From Vibrio artabrorum (GTDB lineage: Bacteria > Pseudomonadota > Gammaproteobacteria > Enterobacterales > Vibrionaceae): 64,000 nucleotides of DNA. Of the stretch, positions 8,918 through 15,167 are shown one piece after another. Positions within the stretch are counted from its first letter, which is position 1, and each line of letters starts with the position of its first letter. The stretch is from contig NZ_AP025458.1 of NCBI RefSeq assembly GCF_024347295.1, forward strand, positions 2,542,001 through 2,606,000, written 5' to 3'. The translations under genes and the position numbers were made by a program. The notes beneath the pieces were generated by a model. It saw nothing but the letters and a program-made list of their open reading frames with translations, ran no database searches and was not told the origin of the DNA.

Positions 8918-9229
8918 TTATAAATATAAGCACATAAAAAAGAGGTTAGTCTGACCTCTTCCTGAACTTATATTGTTACCTAACCAACCGTTATAACCCT
9001 TCACACAAAAATCACTGTCTGAGTAGATGACATCACCATCCTGCGCATACTCTAAACCTTCGATTAAGGCCATTAGCTCTAATTCTGCATTGGTAGTACT
9101 GCGTCTGATAGTGATGCTATCTTGATACTCTACCTCACCGTCCTCATTAAAGGCTGGAATACCAATCCCACCCTGTGTGCATCCGTGTTGATTGTTCGGT
9201 GCCGCGCCAATGTAAATTGAATAACTCAT
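8918..9229 (-). CDS. truncated RNase H-like protein
   Basis: 103 residues from the ATG at 9229 (AGAGA upstream; a longer in-frame extension runs through a hairpin and the alpA 3' region, so I rejected it). The order of elements follows the RNase HI fold: a first strand SIYIGAA, a helix with the Glu of NAELELMALIEGL, and the strand/helix IYSDSDFCVKGYNGWL with its Asp. The first catalytic Asp expected in strand 1 is missing. The protein also stops soon after the GWL region, where a full RNase H would go on to the last active-site residue. The final residues are coded by a terminator hairpin. Probably inactive or a remnant. Confidence 0.6.
   Translation of the reverse strand: MSYSIYIGAAPNNQHGCTQGGIGIPAFNEDGEVEYQDSITIRRSTTNAELELMALIEGLEYAQDGDVIYSDSDFCVKGYNGWLGNNISSGRGQTNLFFMCLYL
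8936..8960 (-). terminator. terminator inside the 3' end of the RNase H-like ORF
   Basis: On the minus strand AAGAGGT and ACCTCTT form a 7-bp stem around a 7-base loop, followed by a T run. It lies within the last codons of the RNase H-like ORF and ends the leftward transcript of the element. Confidence 0.7.
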
Positions 9230-9246
9230 TTTATTTCTCTCTAATT

Positions 9247-9272
9247 GAAAAGGGAGCCTTCGTGGGCTCCCT
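9247..9272 (-). terminator. hairpin/terminator between alpA-like gene and RNase H-like gene
   Basis: AGGGAGCC / GGCTCCCT forms a perfect 8-bp stem with a 6-base loop, followed on the minus strand by TTTTC. It may partly terminate the alpA transcript before the last gene. Confidence 0.65.
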
Positions 9273-9309
9273 GTTGATGTGGTCAGTATGCTTTCTGCTA
9301 CTTGGATTA

Positions 9310-9495
9310 TTATTGGATCTCTCGTAATCCCAAGCATGATTCCATCCAATCATCAATCTCACCATCAACCCAAGCAACAGCTCTATCTCCAAGATTGACT
9401 GATAATGGAAAGTTACCGTTATTCATTTTTCGGTAAATCGCTGAACGACTTAAAGCAGTTTTTTCCATCACTTCTTTTAACTTTAGAAATCTCAT
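9310..9495 (-). CDS. AlpA-family phage regulator / excisionase-like HTH protein
   Basis: 61 residues, the usual AlpA length. The layout MRFLKLKEVMEKTALSRSAI, then YRKMNNGNFPLSVNLGDRAVAW and VDGEIDDWM, is the classic AlpA/MerR-like winged helix: helix-turn-helix, wing with basic residues, then a helix. AlpA proteins in P4-like elements act as transcription activators and excisionase-like factors for the element's integrase. ACAGGAG precedes the ATG. It is downstream of the Gp2-like genes in the same direction. Confidence 0.88.
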   Translation of the reverse strand: MRFLKLKEVMEKTALSRSAIYRKMNNGNFPLSVNLGDRAVAWVDGEIDDWMESCLGLREIQ

Positions 9496-9564
9496 TGGGA
9501 ATGGTCTCCTGTATTTTGTATATACCCATGAGATAAGCCACTGCTGTAAAAAAGTGCGGTGGGG

Positions 9565-10164
9565 TTAATCCTCGCTAGAACCAAAACTGTGATGCTCTTC
9601 TTCCCATACCTCAGCTAGACGGCTCATGCGGTGAAATACACTGTTCTTTACTACGCTATTTTTGATCTTACAGCGCGTCCCTAAGCCGTAGTTACCTCGG
9701 TCGTTAAATAATACCAATGAACGCTCTTTGCCTTCGTAGTGGCTCTGTACAGCCTCTTGCCATGCCTCTTTAAGGTGGTTGGCTAATTGATTACGTTTAT
9801 CCCAACAGATAGCGGAGCCAAAGTACTGGTTGTAATCAAGCAAGAGTATGACTTGGTAATTGTGTGAGGGGGATTTATCGGCTCGCTTACGCCACGAGTA
9901 ATAGAGTGAGTCTGTATTGAGTTTCTTTTTAAGCTGGTGGATGTAGTCATTGATGACGGTTAAATCGGTGTCTGGGTGGTCTTTAGGAAGGTATAGCCCC
10001 AAATGCATGACTAACGTGAACTCAAACTGCTCTAGTGCCTGTTCAAAGAGGTTGGTCATACTCGTAAGGGCGGATTCATACAGCCCGTGCTCACTGTAGA
10101 TCACGGGATAATCGTTAAAGGTGGTGGAATGGGTTATTGCTGGTGTATGGGGAGTGTGGGGCAT
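9565..10164 (-). CDS. inovirus Gp2 / YagK-YfjJ family protein, divergent paralogue 1
   Basis: 199 residues. Its outline aligns with the paralogue at 10955-11635: an N-terminal YPVIYSEHGLYESALTSM segment, a beta strand FTLVMHLGLYLPKD, a central strand with HNYQVILLLDYNQYF, and a C-terminal FHRMSRLAEVWEEEHHSFGSS box, equivalent to the LAKxDTKxFG end of the family. Inovirus Gp2 proteins start rolling-circle replication; the YagK/YfjJ cellular versions in prophages are uncharacterised. The His-x-His seen in the best-conserved copy is HNYQ here, so nicking activity may be lost. It starts 60 bases after the previous gene and is probably in the same transcript. Confidence 0.7.
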   Translation of the reverse strand: MPHTPHTPAITHSTTFNDYPVIYSEHGLYESALTSMTNLFEQALEQFEFTLVMHLGLYLPKDHPDTDLTVINDYIHQLKKKLNTDSLYYSWRKRADKSPSHNYQVILLLDYNQYFGSAICWDKRNQLANHLKEAWQEAVQSHYEGKERSLVLFNDRGNYGLGTRCKIKNSVVKNSVFHRMSRLAEVWEEEHHSFGSSED

Positions 10165-10224
10165 GAGACAGTACCTATGACTAGTTGAATGACATAAGTA
10201 CTGCTTGTGGTGTGATTTTTTAGG

Positions 10225-10779
10225 TTAACGACGACTGCAACCAAAACTCGTACTACGGTTATCGCCGTGTTTGGTGGTGGGCTTCGCGAGACGACTCATT
10301 CGATAGAAGAACTCGTTTAGCTGTAACGGGAACGTTTCTGTGTCGGAGAAAAGCTCAAAGCCTTCATTGTTAGGGGAATACGCTAACCCTGAGCATCGTT
10401 GGTTAGAGTGAGCTTCCATCACCCTATCCCATGTCTTTCTTACTTTTTTGTAGAGAAAACGCCCCCAACTATCTCGACCTGTTCCTAAGCTTTGGAAGAG
10501 CTCTCGATCAAAGAGCAAGATAAGATGATACTGGCTAGTGGAGTCACACTCCCTCGTCCAGATATAGCGGATCACCGTTTGTGGATGTTGATAGGTGTTA
10601 TTGGTGTATTTGTCCTTACAGAGTTCATTAGTCTCCGATTCTAAAGTACGAAAGAAATGGGCAAACACCGTTAGGTAATCGTCCCTGAAGTGACTCGGTA
10701 GATTGAGGTGGAGGTGAACAGCAAAGAGTCTCGGATATTGATTTAGTGCTTCAGTCAGTACTTGATCGATATCCGCCAA
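10225..10779 (-). CDS. inovirus Gp2 family protein, paralogue 2 (5' end frameshifted)
   Basis: The open frame gives 184 residues from a TTG with no good ribosome site. The protein (YPRLFAVHLHLNLPSHFRDD, TQVIRYIW-like strand, QYHLILLFDRELF, and a C-terminal YRMSRLAKPTTKHGDNRSTSFG box) is clearly homologous to the copy at 10955-11635. Upstream of the TTG, the same frame still encodes family sequence (FNGKPLYYQEGG, LILEYL) but meets a stop without a start codon. A normal start (ATG at 10895 with AGGAG) exists in another frame. One extra T in the run at 10828-10830 would join the two into about 223 residues, like its neighbours. It is either a frameshifted pseudogene or a homopolymer error. Confidence 0.65.
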   Translation of the reverse strand: MADIDQVLTEALNQYPRLFAVHLHLNLPSHFRDDYLTVFAHFFRTLESETNELCKDKYTNNTYQHPQTVIRYIWTRECDSTSQYHLILLFDRELFQSLGTGRDSWGRFLYKKVRKTWDRVMEAHSNQRCSGLAYSPNNEGFELFSDTETFPLQLNEFFYRMSRLAKPTTKHGDNRSTSFGCSRR

Positions 10780-10895
10780 ATACTCAAGGATAAGACCACC
10801 CTCTTGGTAGTAGAGTGGCTTTCCATTAAATGAGTGACGGTGAGGTAGTTAGACACTTCTGAGTAATGTTGAGTGGCGTTAAGCTGGTTTGGCAT
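10755..10895 (-). pseudogene. detached 5' reading frame of Gp2 paralogue 2
   Basis: A 46-codon frame starts at ATG 10895 with a strong AGGAG 8 bases upstream and runs through MPNQLNATQHYSEVSNYLTV into THL, where it leaves the family frame at the T run 10828-10830. It then reads out of frame to a TGA at 10755-10757. It overlaps the main open frame of the paralogue and supplies the missing N-terminus. Confidence 0.6.
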
Positions 10896-10901
10896 TCTAG
10901 C

Positions 10902-10930
10902 TCCTGTGGTTTGTTGTTAATCCCACAGGA
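10902..10930 (-). other. hairpin between Gp2 paralogues 3 and 2
   Basis: TCCTGTGG / CCACAGGA forms a perfect 8-bp stem with a 13-base loop. It covers the AGGAG ribosome site of paralogue 2, so it could hide that site or act as a weak attenuator. No T run follows. Confidence 0.5.
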
Positions 10931-10954
10931 ACTGTCACTACCGTAATTTTTTAG

Positions 10955-11635
10955 CTACTTGTGACTATGGCCGAAATTGCGCCTACCGCTACCAAAGTGC
11001 TTCGTGTCTTCTTTGGCTAAATAGCTAATGTGCTTAAAGAACTCGTCAAACGCATCGTCAAAGTCTTCTGAGTTACTATTCAAGCGGTGAATGACCACGC
11101 TGTCGCTATTCCTTCTCTTTGAAAAATGAACCAGTCCATTGGCTTCTTCGTAGTCGACACCAGCGACCCTAGCCCATGCCTCTACGATAAAAGAGCCTAA
11201 GTTCTCCTGTTGCGCTTGAGTTTTCCCTAACCAGTTAAACCTATCTTTGTTGAACATGAGCACTAGGTGGTAGTGGTCGTTTATCGAGCTAGAACGCTCT
11301 CTTACCCAAGCAATCCGCACTTTGCAGGGATGCACTCTAACGCTCCCTTCTCTTTTCTTTCGTTTGCCCGAGTGATCAATTTGTGACTGTAATGAGCGTA
11401 GAAAGTCAGTCATCACATTACCGCTCTTTTCGTTTTTCCTTAGCTTGGGAAACCTCAAATCCACACGAATAGCCATTAGCCGAGGATACTCGTCTAATGC
11501 GAGATCAACCGTATCGTACATTTTTTCTAAGTAGTCGATGTAGAGTGGACCGTGCTCGGTCTGGATAGGTCTACCCAAAAAGGTTGGCTTGGTAGTGAGT
11601 CTGAGATTTTTGTTTTTGCGAGAACGTACATTCAT
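10955..11635 (-). CDS. inovirus Gp2 / YagK-YfjJ family protein, best-conserved paralogue 3
   Basis: 226 residues. It shows the family's features most clearly: GRPIQTEHGPLYIDYLEKMY, the strand YPRLMAIRVDLRFPK, a Cys-Lys-Val-Arg-Ile strand with WVRERSS, the HYHLVLMFNKDRFNWLG segment (an HxH that resembles a HUH nickase motif), AWARVAGVD, and the C-terminal box YLAKEDTKHFGSGRRNFGHS. Family proteins in inoviruses nick the replicative form to start rolling-circle replication. Here it is the first gene of the element's leftward transcript, with CAGGAG before the ATG. The 11-mer AAATACAGGAG is shared with the alpA leader. Confidence 0.82.
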   Translation of the reverse strand: MNVRSRKNKNLRLTTKPTFLGRPIQTEHGPLYIDYLEKMYDTVDLALDEYPRLMAIRVDLRFPKLRKNEKSGNVMTDFLRSLQSQIDHSGKRKKREGSVRVHPCKVRIAWVRERSSSINDHYHLVLMFNKDRFNWLGKTQAQQENLGSFIVEAWARVAGVDYEEANGLVHFSKRRNSDSVVIHRLNSNSEDFDDAFDEFFKHISYLAKEDTKHFGSGRRNFGHSHK

Positions 11636-12372
11636 TCTTATCTACTCCTGTATTTAGGTTCATAGATAGGTCTGTGTCGTTATTTTTTATTGTGTACTGT
11701 GAGTCACTAGGGGTGACTCAGTGATGTGTGATAGGTATAAGTAGGTATGTGACAGTAATAATACTAACCAGACAGACATATCCTTCTTCCCCCGATCAAG
11801 GTTTAAAGCGTTTCAATTAGGCTTTCACACTATTCAAACCAACAACAAGCATACAAATAATCAACAACTGATGGTGCATTTTTATAGGAATGAAATACCC
11901 CTTCGCTTTCAAGTTACATGATGACAACTGAATACAAACAAAGGTGATAGGCTCATTTAACACTCCGGGTTAGCTGAATAACGCTCCTTCATCAACTAAT
12001 CAAACTGATTCATTCCTACCATCTCTATTTCGTGTTTTCATTTGAGAAGTTGGATGACGTGCTCCCTTAACGTTTGAGTTTATACCAAAAGAAAGCAGCA
12101 CTAATTTTTGCAAGACAGCACTTCTCAGTTGCACGTTCAAACAAATTTTTTCATAGAAGAAATAACAATAGATTACTTTAATACAAAACACCAAAATGTA
12201 GAACTTCTTAAAAAAAACCTTATAGTACCACGATCAAGTATAGCGCCCATCCCATCTCAATCAATGAAAATTCTTGCCGAAATATTTCGATTTTTCTTGT
12301 CTATAATTTGTAATTTTCAACTGAAAAATATAATGTATTTCTTTCGAAAATGCCTACGAGAGTGCATGACTT
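11636..12372. other. long AT-rich noncoding stretch of the element
   Basis: 737 bases lie between the divergent Gp2-like operon and the orphan gene. It holds a perfect dyad at 11700-11720 and loosely repeated AACTGA/AATCAA words at about 11860-12010. Weak ORFs on both strands (12000-12194 minus, 12108-12386 plus) look spurious. It is a plausible site for divergent promoters, regulator binding and a replication origin, but no iterons or known origin are evident. Confidence 0.5.
11700..11720. promoter_or_regulatory. perfect dyad, candidate operator upstream of the Gp2-like operon
   Basis: TGAGTCAC, five bases, then GTGACTCA: a perfect 8+8 inverted repeat 65 bases upstream of the first Gp2-like start. 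Its symmetry and position fit a dimeric regulator site, for instance for the AlpA-like protein or an unknown repressor. Confidence 0.5.
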
Positions 12373-13551
12373 ATGAAAGGTCCTAGCTATCGATTTACCC
12401 TTGTGCGAGATACGGCTGATAACACTCAGCTTCGCTTTTACATAAGCTACCTATACTTCAAACAAAACAATCATTTATTAAATGGCTATGACTTATCTGT
12501 TATGCAACAGCGCGGTCTCAAGCATCACTTCACTGAAATTGTTGCTGAAAAACTAGACATTGAAACAGAAGTGTTAGAGAACGGAAGTTTCAGTCTTGAT
12601 GTGAAGGAGCAGCTACAAACACTCTTGAATGACCTACTCTACATAGCAAAAAAATGCATAATTCCAAATTTCTATATATCTTGGCTCAACAGTACAAGGG
12701 CGGATTTTTTTCTTTACTCACTAATTAAACTATCCATAAAAAGCAACATACTGATAACAAGCAACCGTTATTCAAAAATTTATATAGGTCAGGTTTTTTG
12801 GCCTAAATTTAACTCTATTGGACACCAAACACGGGAAAGTAAGCTGCGTGATATTAAACGGAAAAGAATTGTTAAGGATAGGGAGCGTGAAGGAAAAGCC
12901 TGCGATCCTGAGCTGGTTGATCAGCTAGTCGACAAACTTATAGTAAAAGATAAAGAAGAAATAACTAAGATCCAAAAGGAGTATGAACCATACATAGAAG
13001 CCTTAAGGCCAATAGAACACTATGACCCGGTAAATGACCCGAATGCTATAGAAAAAATGATTGATCACTTCCATACTATTGCTTTTACAAAAGAAGCATA
13101 TCGTTCTGAAAACATACGTTTCATCACGCAAGCTAAGCGGCTCTATCAGCAATGTTATGGCAAAGTGCCTGCATCTCGAGGCATTATGAAAAATGATAGT
13201 AGTGAGCTGATTAACAAAACCTACGAAAGACTTATTAAACAATACAGTATCCTTCGATTTTATCCGCCAGTTGAAAACCCTACCATTAGGCAATACTGCA
13301 TTATCTCATTTCTTGACATCCTCTATACGACGACGACGAAAGAAGAATTTGAAGATCGGTTCAAACTGATAGGAGATAAGTTTTCCTTAGACAAGAGTGA
13401 GTGCAAAGACTTCACTCTAACCTTTTCTCAAAAGCAATGGGATATGCTTATCGGTATCACTGAATCAAAGTATCCATCAAAAATCAAACAAGCTCTCAAT
13501 AAAATAATCAGGCAAGAATATAAGAGTCTGAAAAAGACGAAAGAAGATTAA
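12373..13551 (+). CDS. orphan 392-residue protein carried by the element, function unknown
   Basis: I do not recognise a family. The ATG is the first start after an in-frame TGA two codons upstream, and its ribosome site is weak. No signal peptide or membrane helix is seen. The N-terminal 150 residues are mixed alpha/beta and rich in Tyr, Phe and Asn; about 155-225 is a very charged stretch (KLRDIKRKRIVKDREREGK and KDKEEITKIQKEYEPYIEAL) likely to be helical or coiled coil. The C-terminal half is helical with a basic tail (KIIRQEYKSLKKTKED). It is AT-richer than the core genes, lies next to the integrase and runs opposite to the other element genes, the usual place for cargo such as phage defence. 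That role is a guess from position alone. Confidence 0.75.
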   Translation: MKGPSYRFTLVRDTADNTQLRFYISYLYFKQNNHLLNGYDLSVMQQRGLKHHFTEIVAEKLDIETEVLENGSFSLDVKEQLQTLLNDLLYIAKKCIIPNFYISWLNSTRADFFLYSLIKLSIKSNILITSNRYSKIYIGQVFWPKFNSIGHQTRESKLRDIKRKRIVKDREREGKACDPELVDQLVDKLIVKDKEEITKIQKEYEPYIEALRPIEHYDPVNDPNAIEKMIDHFHTIAFTKEAYRSENIRFITQAKRLYQQCYGKVPASRGIMKNDSSELINKTYERLIKQYSILRFYPPVENPTIRQYCIISFLDILYTTTTKEEFEDRFKLIGDKFSLDKSECKDFTLTFSQKQWDMLIGITESKYPSKIKQALNKIIRQEYKSLKKTKED

Positions 13552-13614
13552 CCATTTAAATGTCAGATGCAAATGGCAACGAGCAGAGCAGCCCTCAAGG
13601 TTAAAACTTATAGC

Positions 13615-13650
13615 GGTAAAGGGAGAAATATAGGCATCTCCCTCTTTACC
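13615..13650. terminator. terminator between orphan gene and integrase (convergent)
   Basis: GGTAAA GGGAGA pairs with TCTCCC TCTTTACC around a 10-base loop with a two-base bulge. It sits between two convergent genes and can stop both. Confidence 0.65.
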
Positions 13651-13658
13651 CTACGACA

Positions 13659-14993
13659 TTATACCACTTCGGGAAACTGAACAATATTAGCCTTAACGTT
13701 TACTATCGAGTCTAACTCATCAGCCCAGCGCTGTAGCCACTCTCGACACTCAGCCTCATAGCGGTGCAAATTATATGTTCCCTCAATGCCTTTAACACTA
13801 TGCCCCAATACTGCTTCAGCAACTCCCGTTGGGCACCCCATACGTGCTAATTCCGTTCGTACTGTTCGTCGTAAATCGTGAGGAGTCCAAAGCGGCATAT
13901 CAATCATTAATCCATCTCTACGCATTCGCCACGTATACTGAGTTAGTTGTTTTTGAACTACGTGAGAACTTCCTTTAGAAGTAGAAAAAACATAGATAGA
14001 TTGAGGGTATGATTTAACATCTTTCCACTTACGTAACCACTGAACAGCTTGAGAAGGCAGCTGAACATAACGAGAGTTACCATTTTTTGTTTCAGTTAAA
14101 TAAATGGTGTTCTTATCAAAATCAATCTGCTGCCACTCTAAGTCGCAAACCTCTCCAGTACGACAGCCTGTCCACAGCGTCATTCGGAGAATACCTCTTA
14201 TATTTTTAGAAAAACTCGAATTCGGCAGCCATTTGATAAATCTAGATAACTCAGAATGGTCTAACACTCTCTTACCTTTATTATTAGTCAGCTTAATCTT
14301 ACTCTTCTTAAACTTATTAATAGCCAACAGCGCTGGATTGACAAAGTTTTCAGGGAGATAATCCATACCAATAGCATACTCATAGGCACTGGATAGCTCT
14401 CGTAACACAGAGCCTGCTTGTACTGGCGCACCTCTATCAATGATCCCTTGAATTAAATTCGTGATGTCACTTTTGCCGACCTCCATAACAGATCTATCTC
14501 CAAGAAGAGCGACAATATCAACATACAAGGTTCGTCTAACTTCTTTTTGTCCTTTTGCCTTACGAGCTCCTGAGATCACTCCACCAGAAGAAGTCAATCT
14601 GTCTTGAATATAATTTTCTAAATAATGATCGATCACATCTTTGAGAGTAATGCTATTAACACGCTCAGTCTTTAATAACTTACGCCGCTCTTGTTCTTGC
14701 CTTTCTAAGTCAGCCTTTGGACATATTCCCCGCTCTCTTATGGCCTTCATTTCACGAAGCTTAATGCGAGCTTGCTCAAGTGACATATCAGGGAAGGTAC
14801 CTAGCTTAATCTGTACAAGTTTACCACCTGACTCTGGGCTTCTATAACGATAGGTAAAAGTTTTCCTGCCCGTCTTTCCACGGGCTATTCTTAGCCCTCG
14901 GTTTTCTCCAGTATCAGACAAGACACCTTTCTTAACCGTTAGCGCCTCAATTGTCTTATTCGTTATAGATTTGATATTCTTCTTCTCAGCCAT
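13659..14993 (-). CDS. P4-type tyrosine integrase
   Basis: 444 residues. The N-terminal 100 residues form the DUF4102 arm-binding domain of P4/prophage integrases (ITNKTIEALTVKKG, YRYRSPESGGKLVQIKLG, SLEQARIKLREMKAIRERG). A core-binding region follows at about 110-220, then the catalytic domain with Arg in TGCRTGEV, His-x-x-Arg in PHDLRRT, His in VLGHSVKG and the nucleophile Tyr in TYNLHRY. It inserts and excises the element by site-specific recombination. It is transcribed away from mutS with its start 174 bases from the mutS start, so one att site should lie between them. Confidence 0.93.
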   Translation of the reverse strand: MAEKKNIKSITNKTIEALTVKKGVLSDTGENRGLRIARGKTGRKTFTYRYRSPESGGKLVQIKLGTFPDMSLEQARIKLREMKAIRERGICPKADLERQEQERRKLLKTERVNSITLKDVIDHYLENYIQDRLTSSGGVISGARKAKGQKEVRRTLYVDIVALLGDRSVMEVGKSDITNLIQGIIDRGAPVQAGSVLRELSSAYEYAIGMDYLPENFVNPALLAINKFKKSKIKLTNNKGKRVLDHSELSRFIKWLPNSSFSKNIRGILRMTLWTGCRTGEVCDLEWQQIDFDKNTIYLTETKNGNSRYVQLPSQAVQWLRKWKDVKSYPQSIYVFSTSKGSSHVVQKQLTQYTWRMRRDGLMIDMPLWTPHDLRRTVRTELARMGCPTGVAEAVLGHSVKGIEGTYNLHRYEAECREWLQRWADELDSIVNVKANIVQFPEVV

Positions 14994-15167
14994 TTATCGG
15001 GGTCCCTTATCGCAATATTGTGCGGCGATTGTATTATCTAGTATAAGAAATAAAAAAACTATACTTTTACCTACACTAATGATCGCGCTGTAGTGAAATC
15101 CTTTGATACTTAGTGGGACTTGTTGAAGATCCCAAAAATTCATAACTCATTGATTTAAAGTAACTTA

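Larger units (their letters stand above)
8918..14993. mobile_element. integrative element with P4-type integrase, satellite-like and partly degraded
   Basis: The block is bounded on the right by a tyrosine integrase abutting mutS and contains an AlpA-type regulator, three Gp2-family replication-like proteins, an orphan gene and a truncated RNase H-like gene. The gene content is that of small phage satellites or cryptic integrative elements and is unrelated to the flanking sugar and mismatch-repair genes. I could not find convincing direct repeats (att sites) between 8779-8935 and 14994-15167, so both ends are approximate. No capsid, conjugation or full replication module is present. Confidence 0.7.

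Noticed and set aside
12000..12386. Short ORFs in the noncoding part of the element (12000-12194 minus and 12108-12386 plus)
   Set aside because: They overlap each other on opposite strands, have no ribosome site and no protein-like composition; the forward one also overlaps the orphan gene's start.
8779..15167. att direct repeats at the element boundaries
   Set aside because: Only AT-rich partial similarity (TATAAG plus A runs) was found between the two flanks, which is not convincing.
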